A stretch of 64,000 bases of DNA from Parvibaculum sedimenti (lineage in GTDB: Bacteria > Pseudomonadota > Alphaproteobacteria > Parvibaculales > Parvibaculaceae), in the NCBI RefSeq assembly GCF_009184905.1, contig NZ_WESC01000001.1, forward strand, positions 204,679 to 268,678. Reading direction: 5' to 3'. Position numbers and translations under genes: made by a program. A model generated the notes under the pieces. The model was not told where the DNA came from. It made no database searches and worked only from the letters and a program-made list of their open reading frames with translations. Shown here one piece after another: positions 34,325 to 44,086 of this stretch; within the stretch, counting starts at the first letter, position 1; every line of letters begins with the position of its first letter.

Positions 34325-34681
34325 ATGTCGCGCGTCAAAAGGGGTGTAACCACCCACGCTCGTCACCGCAAAGTGATCAAGAAGGCGAAGGGCTATTACG
34401 GCCGTCGCAAGAATACCTTCCGTACGGCGAATCAGGCGGTCGAGAAGGCCGGCCAGTACGCCTATCGCGATCGTCGCACCAGGAAGCGCAATTTCCGCTC
34501 GCTCTGGATCCAGCGTATCAACGCCGGCGTCCGCGAGCTGGGCCTGACCTATGGCCGATTTATCGATGGCCTCAGCAAGGCTGGCATCGAAGTCGACCGC
34601 AAGGTGCTCTCCGATCTCGCCATCCACGAGCCTGAGGCCTTCAAGGCCCTGGTCGAAAAGGCGCAGGCCGCTCTCGCTTAA
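34325..34681 (+). CDS. rplT: 50S ribosomal protein L20
   Basis: 118 residues, ATG 34325 after [74 protein letters not shown] is unmistakable L20. An early-assembly 23S-binding protein that in E. coli also represses its own operon by binding the leader mRNA. Followed by a GC-rich hairpin and pheS. Confidence 0.98.
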   Translation: MSRVKRGVTTHARHRKVIKKAKGYYGRRKNTFRTANQAVEKAGQYAYRDRRTRKRNFRSLWIQRINAGVRELGLTYGRFIDGLSKAGIEVDRKVLSDLAIHEPEAFKALVEKAQAALA

Positions 34682-34732
34682 GAGCCGCTGCCGCTTTACC
34701 TGACCGTTCAGGGCCGGTACACCCGTCGGGAC

Positions 34733-34753
34733 CCCGCGCTGTCACAGCGCGGG
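34733..34753 (+). promoter_or_regulatory. stem-loop between rplT and pheS
   Basis: CCCGCGCTG-TCA-CAGCGCGGG forms a perfect 9-bp stem with a 3-nt loop but no T-run follows, so it is more likely an attenuator or processing hairpin than a full terminator. The 175-bp gap also holds no obvious Phe-codon leader peptide. Confidence 0.45.
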
Positions 34754-34856
34754 CCTTCCCGGGGTGAGGGCGGATCGTCGATCTCTCACTTCTGTTCCCC
34801 CTCGCTCCTGCGGTTACATCCCGGCGAATGGCGGAACATCGAAGCTTGAGAAGGTC

Positions 34857-35951
34857 ATGACGGACATTCAATCTGAAGTCGAAAAGCTCGAAGCGGAATT
34901 CCTCACCGCCATCGCGGATGCAGTGGAAGAGCGTGTGCTCGAAGACGTGCGCGTCGCCGCGCTCGGCAAGAAGGGCCGCGTTTCTGAGCTGATGAAGGGT
35001 CTGGGCTCCATGAGCCCCGAGGAGCGCAAGACCGTGGGGCCGCTGCTCAACGGCCTCAAGGATCGCCTCACCGATGCGCTGGCCGCGCGCAAGACGGCGC
35101 TGGCCGAAGCCGCGCTCGAAACGAGGCTTGCGAGCGAGAAGATCGACGTCACGCTGCCCTTGCGCGAAAGCGCCATTGAGGCGGGCCGCATCCATCCGCT
35201 CTCTCAGGTCTGGGATGAAGTGGTCGCGGTCTTCGCCGATATGGGCTTCTCGGTCGAGCAGGGCCCCGATATCGAGAGCGATCACTATAACTTCACCTCG
35301 CTCAATTTCCCCGAAGGCCACCCGGCGCGGGAGATGCACGACACCTTCTATTTCGAGCCGCGCGCCGATGGTTCGCGTCCGTTGCTGCGCACGCATACGA
35401 GCCCGGTGCAGGTCCGCACCATGGAGAAGGGCAAGCCGCCCTTCCGCTTCGTCTGCCCCGGCCGCACCTATCGCTGCGACAGCGACCAGACGCATACGCC
35501 GCAGTTCCACCAGATCGAAGGCCTCGTCATCGACGAGACGACGCATCTCGGCCATCTCAAATGGACGCTGGAGGAATTCCTCCGTGCCTTCTTCGAGGTC
35601 GAAGGCGTGGAGCTTCGCATGCGCCCGAGCTTCTTCCCCTTCACCGAGCCTTCAATGGAAGTCGATGTGCGCTGCGCGCGTCTCGGCAACGAGATTCGCA
35701 TCGGCGAGGGCAATGACTGGCTCGAAATTCTCGGCTGCGGCATGGTCCATCCGAACGTGCTGAAGGCGGCAGGCGTCGACCCGGAGAAATATCAGGGCTT
35801 TGCCTTCGGCATGGGCCTCGACCGGCTTGCGATGCTGAAATACGGCATCCCCGATCTGCGCGCCTTTTTCGAAAGCGATCTGCGCTGGCTGCGCCACTAT
35901 GGATTCTCGGCGCTCGATGTGCCGACGCTCGCGGGAGGGCTCACGTCGTGA
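34857..35951 (+). CDS. pheS: phenylalanine--tRNA ligase alpha subunit
   Basis: 364 residues from ATG 34857 (GAGAAGG upstream). N-terminal coiled coil (about 1-90) that grips tRNA, then the class II catalytic core with motif 2 [27 protein letters not shown] and motif 3 [22 protein letters not shown]. Forms an alpha2-beta2 enzyme with PheT, whose GTG start overlaps the pheS stop by 4 bp. Confidence 0.98.
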   Translation: MTDIQSEVEKLEAEFLTAIADAVEERVLEDVRVAALGKKGRVSELMKGLGSMSPEERKTVGPLLNGLKDRLTDALAARKTALAEAALETRLASEKIDVTLPLRESAIEAGRIHPLSQVWDEVVAVFADMGFSVEQGPDIESDHYNFTSLNFPEGHPAREMHDTFYFEPRADGSRPLLRTHTSPVQVRTMEKGKPPFRFVCPGRTYRCDSDQTHTPQFHQIEGLVIDETTHLGHLKWTLEEFLRAFFEVEGVELRMRPSFFPFTEPSMEVDVRCARLGNEIRIGEGNDWLEILGCGMVHPNVLKAAGVDPEKYQGFAFGMGLDRLAMLKYGIPDLRAFFESDLRWLRHYGFSALDVPTLAGGLTS

Positions 35952-38380
35952 AGTTCACACTCTCCTGGTTGAAGGACCATCTCGAAACCGACGCAACGCT
36001 CGACGAGATTGCCGAGCGTCTCACCATGCTCGGCCTCGAAGTCGAAGGCATTGTCGATCCGGCGAAGAAGCTCGGCGATTTCGCGGTGGCGAAGATCATC
36101 GAAGCCGTGCCGCATCCCGACGCCGACAAGCTGCGCCTCTGCAAGGTCGAAGCACTCGTCGACGGCAAGCGTCAGGTGCTTCAGGTCGTCTGCGGTGCGC
36201 CCAATGCGCGTTCCGGGCTCACCGGCATTTTCGCGCCGTCGGGCGCCACCATTCCGGTCAACGGCATGGTGCTGAAGCCGACCAAGATTCGCGGCGTCGA
36301 ATCGAACGGCATGATGTGCTCCGAGCGCGAGCTTGAGCTTTCCAACGAGCATGACGGCATCATCGAATTGCCCGATAGCTGGGAAGTCGGCACGCCGGCT
36401 TCCGAAGCGCTTGGCCAGAACGATCCCGTCATCGAAATCGCGATCACGCCGAACCGCCCGGACTGTCTTGGCGTCTATGGCGTCGCGCGCGATCTCGCGG
36501 CGGCAGGCGTCGGCAAGCTGAATGATGGCTCGGTAAAGCCGCTGCCCGGCAACTTCGACAGCGCCACCGGCATCAAGCTCGAATTCGCTCCCGGTACGGA
36601 TAATGCGTGCCCCGTCTTTGCGGGCCGCATGGTGAAGGGCGTCGCCAACGGCCCGAGCCCCATCTGGATGCAGAAGCGGCTGAAGGCCGTCGGTCTTCGT
36701 CCGATCAATGCGCTCGTCGACATCACCAATTACATCTCGCTCGATCGCGGCCGTCCTCTGCACGTCTATGATGCGTCGAAGCTCAAGGGCGATATCCGCG
36801 CCCGTCTGGGCCGCAAGGGCGAGAGGCTCCTCGCGCTCGACGGCAAGGAATATGATGTCCAGCCCGACTACTGCGTCATCGCCGACGACGCCCGCGTTCT
36901 CGGCTTTGCCGGCGTGATGGGTGGCGAAGAGTCGGGCTCGTCGGAAGCGACGACCGAAGTCTTCATCGAAAGCGCCTATTTCGATCCCTACCGCACGGCC
37001 AAGACCGGCCGCGCCACGGGCATCGTCTCCGATGCGCGTTACCGCTTCGAGCGCGGTGTCGATCCGGCTTTCGTCATCGATGGTCTCGAACTTGCGACAC
37101 GCATGGTGTTGGAGCTTTGCGGCGGTACGCCGTCCAATGTCATCGTCGCGGGCAAGGAGCCCGTGCCGACGAAGGCCATCGGCTTCGATCCGATGCGCGT
37201 CGAGAAGCTCACCGGCCTTACGCTCCCGCGCGTCGAGGCCGAAACGATCCTGAAGAGGCTCGGCTTCGGTGTTGCCGAGATGTCGGATGGACTTCTCGAT
37301 GTGAGGGTGCCGAGCTGGCGTCCCGATATCGACGGGCAGGCCGACCTCGTTGAGGAAATCGTGCGCGTGCATGGTCTCTCCGCCGTGAAGTCGGTGGCGC
37401 TGCCCCGCGCCCATGCCGTTTCGAGGCCGGTGCTTTCGGTGCAGCAGCGCCGCGAGCGTCAGGCGCGGCGTGTTCTGGCCGCGCGCGGGCTCGTTGAAAC
37501 GGTCAACTGGTCCTTCATCTCGAAGGCGGCGGCCAATCTCTTCGGTGGCGGCAATGCGACGCCAGGGCTGAAGCTCGCCAATCCCATCTCGTCCGACATG
37601 AGCCATATGCGGCCGACCCTGCTTGCGGGTTTGATCGTGGCCGCAGGCCGCAATGTCGATCGCGGCTTTGCTGATGTCGCGCTGTTCGAAGTGGGCCAGC
37701 AATTCGCCGACGATACGCCGGAAGGCCAGTCGACCGCCGCGACGGGCATTCGCCGCGGCACGGCGCGTCCCAATGGCGCGGGCCGTCACTGGCAGGGCAA
37801 GGCCGGTCCGGTCGATGCGTTCGATGCGAAGGCTGATGCCGTGGCACTGCTTGCGGCGCTCGGCGCGCCGAACCTTCAGGTGAGCGCGGAGGCGCCTGCC
37901 TGGTATCACCCGGGCCGCTCCGGCGCCTTCAAGCTCGGGCCCAAGAACGTGATCGGCTATTTCGGCGAGATCCATCCGCGCGTGCTGGCGGAACTCGATG
38001 TCGCCGGTCCCGTTGTGGGCTTTGAAATCTTCCCGGCGGCGATCCCCGAGCCGAAGAAGAAGGCGACCAAGGCAAAGCCGCCGCTCGATCTTTCGGCCTT
38101 CCAGCCGCTTCGTCGCGACTTTGCCTTCGTGGTCGATGCGGGCGTCAGTGCGGACCAACTGATCCGCGCCGCGCGTAATGTCGACAAGAAGCTGGTGGCT
38201 GATGTTTCGCTCTTCGACGTCTTCGAAGGCGGCGCGCTCGGAGACGGCAAGAAATCGCTGGCGATCGAGGTGACCTTGCAGCCGGTCGAGAAGACGTTGA
38301 CCGACGAGGACATCGAGGCGGTATCGAAGAAGATCATCGCCGCGGTTGAAAAAGCCACGGGTGGCACGCTGAGGAGCTAG
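35948..38380 (+). CDS. pheT: phenylalanine--tRNA ligase beta subunit, GTG start
   Basis: 810 residues. GTG at 35948 overlaps the pheS TGA (GTGA). Order of domains: tRNA-binding OB fold (about 40-150, [14 protein letters not shown]), B3/B4 editing domain (about 210-380), B5 DNA-binding-like domain (about 405-475), catalytic-like core, and C-terminal anticodon-binding FDX-ACB domain ([48 protein letters not shown]). Edits Tyr-tRNA-Phe and positions tRNA. Confidence 0.98.
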   Translation: MKFTLSWLKDHLETDATLDEIAERLTMLGLEVEGIVDPAKKLGDFAVAKIIEAVPHPDADKLRLCKVEALVDGKRQVLQVVCGAPNARSGLTGIFAPSGATIPVNGMVLKPTKIRGVESNGMMCSERELELSNEHDGIIELPDSWEVGTPASEALGQNDPVIEIAITPNRPDCLGVYGVARDLAAAGVGKLNDGSVKPLPGNFDSATGIKLEFAPGTDNACPVFAGRMVKGVANGPSPIWMQKRLKAVGLRPINALVDITNYISLDRGRPLHVYDASKLKGDIRARLGRKGERLLALDGKEYDVQPDYCVIADDARVLGFAGVMGGEESGSSEATTEVFIESAYFDPYRTAKTGRATGIVSDARYRFERGVDPAFVIDGLELATRMVLELCGGTPSNVIVAGKEPVPTKAIGFDPMRVEKLTGLTLPRVEAETILKRLGFGVAEMSDGLLDVRVPSWRPDIDGQADLVEEIVRVHGLSAVKSVALPRAHAVSRPVLSVQQRRERQARRVLAARGLVETVNWSFISKAAANLFGGGNATPGLKLANPISSDMSHMRPTLLAGLIVAAGRNVDRGFADVALFEVGQQFADDTPEGQSTAATGIRRGTARPNGAGRHWQGKAGPVDAFDAKADAVALLAALGAPNLQVSAEAPAWYHPGRSGAFKLGPKNVIGYFGEIHPRVLAELDVAGPVVGFEIFPAAIPEPKKKATKAKPPLDLSAFQPLRRDFAFVVDAGVSADQLIRAARNVDKKLVADVSLFDVFEGGALGDGKKSLAIEVTLQPVEKTLTDEDIEAVSKKIIAAVEKATGGTLRS

Positions 38381-38385
38381 AACTC

Positions 38386-39171
38386 GTGAACTTCGAGGCT
38401 TATGAACTCGATAGAAAAGACGGCGAGGGCCGCGACATCGTGCTCCGGGGACGGAGCATCGGGCGCGGCCCTTCGCTTGTCATGCTGGCCTCTCTGGGGC
38501 GGCCCGGCACTGACTTCGACGAGGTGGCGATCACGCTCGCAAATGCAGGATACCGCGTAACCTTGCCGGAACCGCGCGGGTTCGGTGGCAGCACGGGCCC
38601 GATGGAGGAGCTGACGCTCCACGATCTGGCGGAAGACGTCGCCCATGTCATCGAGCATGTGGCGGAGGGGCCGGTGGCGCTGGCCGGCCACGCCTTCGGC
38701 AATCGCCTTGCGCGGACGACGGCGGCGGACCGGCCGGAGCTCGTGTCCAAGGTCATACTGCTCGCCTGCGGCGGACTGATCGAAATGCCGGAAGAGGCGC
38801 GCAAGGCGCTGATCGGCTGCTTCGATGAAAAGCTCTCGCCCGAGGAACATATCGAATGCGTGCGCTACGGGTTCTTCGCAAAGGGTAACGATCCCGAAGT
38901 CTGGCGCGACGGCTGGTCCCTGCCGGTCATGCTGATGCAGTCCTCGGCTGTCAGGCGCACGGCGGTGGAGGATTGGTGGGAGGCTGGCGGCCAGCCCATG
39001 CTGGTGGTGCAGGCGACGGAGGACGCGATCGCGCTTCCCGCCAATGCGCATGATCTGAAGGCACGGCTTGGCGACCGGGTGACGCTGGTGGAGCTGCCCC
39101 ATGCGGGCCATGCCATGCTGCCCGAACAGCCGGATCGGATCGCCGACGCGATTTTCGAATTCCTGAAGTGA
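38386..39171 (+). CDS. alpha/beta hydrolase-fold protein lacking nucleophile Ser
   Basis: 261 residues, GTG start at 38386, 5 bp after the pheT stop. Alpha/beta hydrolase order is intact (PSLVMLASLGRPGTDFDEVAITLANAGYRVTLPEPRGFGGS; C-terminal LPHAGHAML His), but the nucleophile elbow reads GHAFG: position 103 is Ala, codon GCC, where Ser is normal. Either it is non-hydrolytic (binding, lyase or cofactor-free chemistry) or another residue serves. Probably co-transcribed with pheST. A strong hairpin follows. Confidence 0.78.
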   Translation: MNFEAYELDRKDGEGRDIVLRGRSIGRGPSLVMLASLGRPGTDFDEVAITLANAGYRVTLPEPRGFGGSTGPMEELTLHDLAEDVAHVIEHVAEGPVALAGHAFGNRLARTTAADRPELVSKVILLACGGLIEMPEEARKALIGCFDEKLSPEEHIECVRYGFFAKGNDPEVWRDGWSLPVMLMQSSAVRRTAVEDWWEAGGQPMLVVQATEDAIALPANAHDLKARLGDRVTLVELPHAGHAMLPEQPDRIADAIFEFLK

Positions 39172-39172
39172 A

Positions 39173-39203
39173 CGTCATGGCCCGATTTATTCGGGCCATG
39201 ACG
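39173..39203. terminator. 13-bp perfect hairpin without T-run
   Basis: CGTCATGGCCCGA (39173-39185), loop TTTAT, TCGGGCCATGACG (39191-39203). It begins 2 bp after the hydrolase stop. No T-run follows, so it may be a terminator aided by other factors or a transcript-stabilising stem at the end of the pheST transcript. Confidence 0.6.
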
Positions 39204-39216
39204 GATGTCAGACCGG

Positions 39217-39249
39217 GGATAAGTTTTGAGAAGAAGGAATAACTTATCC
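39217..39249. promoter_or_regulatory. 9-bp inverted repeat upstream of enoyl-CoA hydratase
   Basis: GGATAAGTT (39217-39225) and AACTTATCC (39241-39249) with a 15-bp spacer, 52 bp before the start of the enoyl-CoA hydratase gene. The two-turn spacing between half-sites is suited to a dimeric repressor such as TetR or FadR types. No regulator gene is adjacent. Confidence 0.5.
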
Positions 39250-39300
39250 TCCACCCGTCCCGACCTCCTATATCCTGCGTGAAGGCAGGAGGAGACGGGC

Positions 39301-40125
39301 ATGGAACTGAAAACGATCATCTACAAGGTCGCCGATCTGATCGCGACGATCACGCTGTCGAGGCCGAAGCGGCGCAACGCCTGGACGGGCCGCATGCATA
39401 CCGAATATCGCTGGGCGCTGGAGCAGGCGGATCGTGACCCCGCCGTCCGCGTCATCGTGGTGACGGGCGACCCGGAGGGGGACGCCTTTTGCGCGGGCGC
39501 CGATCTCGGCGCGCTGGAGGGCCATTCGGAAAAGGGCCGCTACGATCCCGGTATCACGGAGGACATAGCGAGGCCGGGATATGGCGTCGCGCCCGAGTTC
39601 GACGCGACTTTCGCCTATCATTTCGGTCTGGCGAAGCCCGTCATCGCGGCGGTCAACGGCGCGGCGGCGGGCGTCGGCCTCGTGCTCGCGGCTTATGCCG
39701 ATCTCCGCTTTGCCGTGCCGGGGGCGAAATTCACCGCAGCTCATGGCCGGTTCAACTTCCCGGCGGAATATGGGCTCTCCTGGCTGCTGCCCCGCATTGT
39801 CGGCCTCACCCATGCCAACGACATCCTGCTGTCGAGCCGGGTCTTTACGTCCGACGAGGCGATGGCGATGGGCTTCCTCAACAAGCTCCTGCCGCCGGAG
39901 GAGCTGATGCCCTTCGTGATGGATTATGCAAAACGCATGGCCGAGGGCGTCTCGCCGGGGTCGCTCCGGGTCACGAAGAACCAGATCTACACCGACCTCC
40001 ACCGCGACGCGGCCAGCGCCGTCAACGAGGCCGAGCGGCTCTTGTCTGAAATGGCGACCCATCCCGACTACAAGGAAGGGGTGAAGGCCTGGATGGAGAA
40101 GCGCAAGGCCAAGTGGCAGGGCTGA
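39301..40125 (+). CDS. enoyl-CoA hydratase/isomerase family protein
   Basis: 274 residues, ATG 39301 after GGAGGAG. Crotonase fold: LSRPKRRNAWTGRMH, GDAFCAGADLGALEGH (oxyanion hole), KPVIAAVNGAAAGVGLVLAAYADLRFAVPGAKFTAAHGRFNFPAEYGLSWLLPRIVG (second Glu region), ending in a C-terminal helix. Hydrates or isomerises enoyl-CoA in fatty-acid or aromatic breakdown; the exact substrate is unclear. Single gene with a possible operator at 39217-39249. Confidence 0.9.
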   Translation: MELKTIIYKVADLIATITLSRPKRRNAWTGRMHTEYRWALEQADRDPAVRVIVVTGDPEGDAFCAGADLGALEGHSEKGRYDPGITEDIARPGYGVAPEFDATFAYHFGLAKPVIAAVNGAAAGVGLVLAAYADLRFAVPGAKFTAAHGRFNFPAEYGLSWLLPRIVGLTHANDILLSSRVFTSDEAMAMGFLNKLLPPEELMPFVMDYAKRMAEGVSPGSLRVTKNQIYTDLHRDAASAVNEAERLLSEMATHPDYKEGVKAWMEKRKAKWQG

Positions 40126-40216
40126 TCCGGGGAGGGCGACCTCCCCCGGAAAACCCCCGAGATTGGCTTAAGGGCCGCGCCAGTGCTATATGAGCGCGCC
40201 TGAGTGTAGAGAGCCC

Positions 40217-42019
40217 ATGACAGACCTCGCCCATATCCGCAATTTCTCCATCATCGCCCATATCGACCACGGGAAATCCACCCTGGCCGACCGGCTGATT
40301 CAGCTCTGCGGCGGGCTCGAAGCCCGCGAGATGAAGGAGCAGGTCCTCGACTCGATGGATATCGAGCGCGAGCGCGGCATCACGATCAAGGCCCAGACCG
40401 TCCGCCTCGACTACAAGGCGAAGAATGGCGAGATGTATGAGCTGAACCTCATCGACACGCCCGGCCATGTCGACTTCGCCTATGAGGTCAACCGGTCGCT
40501 CGCCGCCTGCGAGGGCTCGCTCCTCGTCGTCGATGCGAGCCAGGGCGTCGAGGCGCAGACGCTGGCGAATGTCTATCAGGCGCTCGAAGTGAACCACGAG
40601 GTCGTGCCGGTCCTGAACAAGATCGACCTGCCCGCCGCTGACCCCGAAAAGACGCGCCAGCAGATCGAGGACGTGATCGGCCTCGACGCTTCGGACGCGG
40701 TGGAGATTTCGGCCAAAAGCGGCATCGGCATTCCTGATGTGCTCGAAGCGATCGTCAATCGCCTGCCGCCGCCCAAGGGCGACATCAAGGCGCCCCTCAA
40801 GGCGATGCTGGTCGACAGCTGGTATGACAGCTATCTCGGCGTCGTCGTGCTGGTGCGCATCATCGATGGCGAGATGAAGAAGGGCCAGCGCGTGCTGATG
40901 ATGGGCACGGGCGGCGTCTATACGCTCGAACAGGTCGGCATCTTCCGCCCCAAGCGCGAAAACGTGGCCAGCCTTACGCCGGGCGAGATCGGCTTCTTCA
41001 CGGCCTCGATCAAGGAAGTGGCCGACACGCGCGTCGGCGATACCATCACCGAGGAGCGCCGGCAATGCGCCGCGCCGCTCGAGGGCTTCAAGCCCGCGCA
41101 GCCGGTTGTCTTCTGCGGTCTCTTCCCGGTCGACGCCTCGGAGTTCGAGGATCTGCGCGAGGCGATGGGCAAGCTGCGCCTCAACGATGCGAGCTTCGAG
41201 TTCGAGATGGAAACCTCGGCAGCGCTGGGCTTCGGCTTCCGTTGCGGCTTTCTGGGGCTGCTTCATCTCGAAATCATTCGCGAGCGCATCGAGCGCGAAT
41301 TCAACATTGACCTCATCACGACCGCGCCTTCGGTCATCTATCATCTGCACATGACGGATGGGACGGTGCAGGAGATGCACAATCCTGCCGACATGCCGGA
41401 CACGATGAAGATCGACCATATCGAGGAGCCCTGGATCAAGGCGACGATCCTGGTGCCCGACGAATATCTGGGATCGGTGCTGAAGCTCTGCGAAGACCGG
41501 CGCGGCCATCAGGTTGACCTCACCTATGCCGGGTCGCGCGCCATGCTCGTCTACCGGCTGCCGCTCAACGAAGTCGTGCTCGACTTCTACGACCGCTTGA
41601 AGTCGGTAAGCCGCGGCTATGCGAGCTTCGACTATCACATCGAGGGCTATGAAGAGGGCGACCTCGTCAAGATGACCATTCTCGTCAATGACGAGCTGGT
41701 CGATGCGCTCTCGACCATCGTGCATCGCTCGCGCGCCGAGCAGCGTGGCCGCGCCATGTGCGAGAAGCTGAAGGAGCTGATCCCGAAGCACCTCTTCAAG
41801 ATTCCGATTCAGGCGGCCATCGGCGGACGCATCGTGGCGCGCGAGACGATTGCCGCCATGCGCAAGGACGTGACCGCCAAATGCTATGGCGGCGACATCA
41901 GCCGAAAGCGCAAGCTGCTCGACAAGCAGAAAGAGGGCAAGAAGAAGATGCGGCAGTTCGGCCGTGTCGACATCCCTCAGGATGCCTTTATCGCCGCGCT
42001 GAAGATGGACGAGAACTAG
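40217..42019 (+). CDS. lepA: elongation factor 4 (LepA)
   Basis: 600 residues from ATG 40217. GTPase motifs [14 protein letters not shown] (G1), [12 protein letters not shown] (G2), [12 protein letters not shown] (G3) and [12 protein letters not shown] (G4), then EF-G-like domains and the LepA-specific C-terminal domain ending [23 protein letters not shown]. It is a ribosome-binding back-translocase/assembly factor. Followed by a strong terminator. Confidence 0.98.
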   Translation: MTDLAHIRNFSIIAHIDHGKSTLADRLIQLCGGLEAREMKEQVLDSMDIERERGITIKAQTVRLDYKAKNGEMYELNLIDTPGHVDFAYEVNRSLAACEGSLLVVDASQGVEAQTLANVYQALEVNHEVVPVLNKIDLPAADPEKTRQQIEDVIGLDASDAVEISAKSGIGIPDVLEAIVNRLPPPKGDIKAPLKAMLVDSWYDSYLGVVVLVRIIDGEMKKGQRVLMMGTGGVYTLEQVGIFRPKRENVASLTPGEIGFFTASIKEVADTRVGDTITEERRQCAAPLEGFKPAQPVVFCGLFPVDASEFEDLREAMGKLRLNDASFEFEMETSAALGFGFRCGFLGLLHLEIIRERIEREFNIDLITTAPSVIYHLHMTDGTVQEMHNPADMPDTMKIDHIEEPWIKATILVPDEYLGSVLKLCEDRRGHQVDLTYAGSRAMLVYRLPLNEVVLDFYDRLKSVSRGYASFDYHIEGYEEGDLVKMTILVNDELVDALSTIVHRSRAEQRGRAMCEKLKELIPKHLFKIPIQAAIGGRIVARETIAAMRKDVTAKCYGGDISRKRKLLDKQKEGKKKMRQFGRVDIPQDAFIAALKMDEN

Positions 42020-42046
42020 CCGCCCTCACACCGGCGCCGGAATGTG

Positions 42047-42080
42047 AAAAAGCCGCTCCTTTATTGGGAGCGGCTTTTTT
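42047..42080. terminator. bidirectional rho-independent terminator
   Basis: AAAAAGCCGCTCC and GGAGCGGCTTTTTT pair around a TTTATTG loop. It lies between lepA and the convergent small membrane-protein gene and can serve both. Confidence 0.92.
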
Positions 42081-42090
42081 GTCGGTCTTT

Positions 42091-42378
42091 TCAGCCGCGT
42101 GTCACGCGGATGAGGCCGGCGATAACGATGCCGGTGACGCCGAGGACCGCCCAGGCCGGGTAGCTGAAGACGGTGTCCAGCGGGCCGGAAATGGCGCCGG
42201 CATGGGCCGTGACCCAGCTGAGAAAGGCGTCGAGCGATGACTTGTGCAGCATGGCCCAGAGTTCGGCGAATGAACGGATTTCGACCGTGCCGGCTTCAAG
42301 CGACCGCAAGGCATCGGAGCCCAGCGCCATCAGCGCGAGCGTTATCAGGAGCAGTCCAATCAGTCGGAAAAGAACCAT
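42091..42378 (-). CDS. small inner-membrane protein, unknown function
   Basis: 95 residues with two predicted membrane helices: residues 2-21 (VLFRLIGLLLITLALMALGS) and 70-90 (SYPAWAVLGVTGIVIAGLI). The loop between them is about 50 residues. The sequence between the helices (SFAELWAMLHKSSLDAFLSWVTAH) resembles small alphaproteobacterial hypothetical membrane proteins. No partner is evident. Last chromosomal-type gene before tRNA-Ser and the accessory region. Confidence 0.65.
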   Translation of the reverse strand: MVLFRLIGLLLITLALMALGSDALRSLEAGTVEIRSFAELWAMLHKSSLDAFLSWVTAHAGAISGPLDTVFSYPAWAVLGVTGIVIAGLIRVTRG

Positions 42379-42565
42379 TTAAAGAGCCCCCCAGCTCCAC
42401 GCGAAAGGTTGACCAATTCGGGCGAGAACGGTAGCGGCAAGCGCCGTCCCAAACAAGGACACTGATTATCGGGCAGAAGCGCCAAATCCCCGTTGCGGCT
42501 GGTTGATTCAGCGTTCTTGTCTTGTATAGTGCCGGCCGCGGACGGCTGGTCAGCCGGTTCGATCC

Positions 42566-42655
42566 GGAGGGATGGCCGAGTGGCTGAAGGCGCACGCTTG
42601 GAAAGCGTGTTTGCGGGAAACCGTAACGTGGGTTCGAATCCCACTCCCTCCGCCA
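42566..42655 (+). tRNA. tRNA-Ser (GGA)
   Basis: Acceptor GGAGGGA pairs with TCCCTCC, then G and an encoded CCA. D arm GGCCGAGTGGCTGAAGGC, anticodon loop TTGGAAA in stem CACGC/GCGTG, long variable arm, T arm GGTTCGAATCC. 90 nt with CCA. A 7-bp hairpin (CCTTTGC/GCAAAGG, 42660-42679) follows immediately. It marks the left border of the accessory region, although no repeat of its 3' end was seen further right. Confidence 0.97.
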
Positions 42656-43056
42656 GTTTCCTTTGCAAACTCGCAAAGGCGCGCCAACGACGGCAGAATT
42701 TCTTTAGCATTCAAAGGAGGTTGGCCAGACTAACCGAACCTCAGAGACTGGCAGATCGGCGATTTTCGGTCTCTGAAGGGCCTTCGTCTCTAACCGAGCG
42801 AACCTCGCCAGATTTGGTTCGGTCACGAAAAGCGGCTCATTTTCAGTGGATTGTGGATTTCACCCGACCGAACTTTCTGTGGCTGACCGTTCGGCTACCG
42901 CAGCATTCAGAGAACGCGAAGTAGGCGCATTCTGAAGCGTGCGTGCGTAGCCAGTCGGGCATTCCTGGGCCCTTCGATATGAGGGCGATATGAGGGTCAG
43001 GCAAGCTTCCGTTGAACCATTGGACACTGCTCCGGATCAATCAAAACCTCGTTCAT
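42656..43056. other. non-coding junction after tRNA-Ser
   Basis: About 400 bp with no convincing gene on either strand. It contains the post-tRNA hairpin, several copies of ACCGAAC-like words (near 42737, 42798, 42864) and a short direct repeat GATATGAGGG at 42977-43000. Composition is lower in GC than the flanking core genes. It is probably the junction between core chromosome and acquired DNA. Confidence 0.5.
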
Positions 43057-43344
43057 TTACTCCAGCGATAACCTCGCCCGACGCTCCTCTTCGTCGACGA
43101 TGCTTTCGACGATCTCATAGTTCATTGGCGCGTTGCTGATCCGCGCGACTTCCGCAGCCACTTTTGCCCAGTGAAGGAAACCCTGCCCATCACCGGCAAA
43201 GCGAGCACGTGCAGCAGCCCGCTGTGCATCATAATAGGCTGTAATAGGATCTCGCTCGATCAGCTGGCGGGCATCGTCCTGGAAAAGACGCCTTATTTGT
43301 TGACGCCTTTCAATCCATGCCGAAACGGCAGACAATACGCCCAT
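43057..43344 (-). CDS. hypothetical protein (95 aa)
   Basis: 95 residues if ATG 43344 is used (AAAAGG about 10 bp upstream). Sequence MGVLSAVSAWIERRQQIRRLFQDDARQLIERDPITAYYDAQRAAARARFAGD is helical and charged; no recognised family. Its start codon overlaps, on the opposite strand, the start codon of the thermonuclease gene, leaving no intergenic space. Confidence 0.55.
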   Translation of the reverse strand: MGVLSAVSAWIERRQQIRRLFQDDARQLIERDPITAYYDAQRAAARARFAGDGQGFLHWAKVAAEVARISNAPMNYEIVESIVDEEERRARLSLE

Positions 43345-44086
43345 GATTCTTCGACCTTTTCTTTTTCCCCTGATTGCCGTTACGACGCTGCTTGCACATT
43401 CGGCGACTCCGGCAGCAGCAGCGACAATAACAGGCCCGGCAAGAATTTCCGATGGCGACACCATCTCGGTGAAGGGCACGAGGATCCGGCTGAACGGCAT
43501 CGACGCGCCGGAAACCGATCAGGTGTGCATCGACAAGGCTGGCAAAACCTACGCTTGCGGGATCGCTGCACGCGACGCGTTGATCGAACTTGTCCAGAAG
43601 CGGCCGGTTGCCTGCACCGGAGACGAGATCGACCGCTATGGCCGGCGCATCATGATCTGCTTCGTCGACCGGATGGACATCAATGCCGCAATGGTGGCCA
43701 GCGGCTGGGCGCTCGCCTTCCGGCGCTACTCGGATATCTATGTCAGCCAGGAACAGACCGCGCGTGCCGGTCAGGAAGGTCTGTGGTCGGGTGCATTCAT
43801 CGCGCCATGGGACTGGCGCCATCGTGGTTCGCAGACAGAAATCCTTGGTGCATTGTCCGTCCCGATCGACGCACAGCAGCGTCTCTTGCCGCAACCGCTG
43901 GCGTCCGTCAGTCCAACGACAGGGTGTCACATCAAGGGCAATATCAGCCGGAACGGCGCCCGAATTTATCATGTGCCGGGCCAGCAGAATTACGACAAGA
44001 CTAGAATTACGGAGAGCAAGGGCGAGCGCTGGTTCTGCACCGAGGATGAGGCGCGGACGGCCGGTTGGCGCCGGGCCCGAAACTAA
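43343..44086 (+). CDS. secreted thermonuclease-like (SNase) protein
   Basis: 247 residues. Signal peptide MILRPFLFPLIAVTTLLAHSATPAAAA (cleavage near residue 26). SNase domain: RISDGDTISVKGTRIRLNGIDAPETDQVC, ACGIAARDALIEL, GDEIDRYGRRIMICFVDRMDINAAMVASGWALAFRRYS, with the Asp, Arg and Glu/Asp active-site residues of staphylococcal nuclease present. The C-terminal 70 residues (CHIKGNISRNGARIYHVPGQQNYDKTRI...GERWFCTEDEARTAGWRRA) form a second conserved module common in rhizobial SNase proteins. Probably degrades extracellular or periplasmic nucleic acid. Its 3' end overlaps the recombinase operon tail by 4 bp. Confidence 0.85.
   Translation: MILRPFLFPLIAVTTLLAHSATPAAAATITGPARISDGDTISVKGTRIRLNGIDAPETDQVCIDKAGKTYACGIAARDALIELVQKRPVACTGDEIDRYGRRIMICFVDRMDINAAMVASGWALAFRRYSDIYVSQEQTARAGQEGLWSGAFIAPWDWRHRGSQTEILGALSVPIDAQQRLLPQPLASVSPTTGCHIKGNISRNGARIYHVPGQQNYDKTRITESKGERWFCTEDEARTAGWRRARN

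Noticed and set aside
35897..38158. 753-codon open frame on the minus strand across pheT
   Set aside because: Exact antisense of pheT; a product of high third-position GC. Its translation is Arg/Ala/Asp-rich without any domain.
40022..41791. 589-codon minus-strand frame across lepA
   Set aside because: Shadow of lepA in the opposite frame; lepA motifs are complete and there is no ribosome-binding site.
42566..42655. tRNA-Ser as the attachment site of the accessory element
   Set aside because: The tRNA is complete and I found no second copy of its 3' end within the window; the right end of the element is outside, so this cannot be confirmed.
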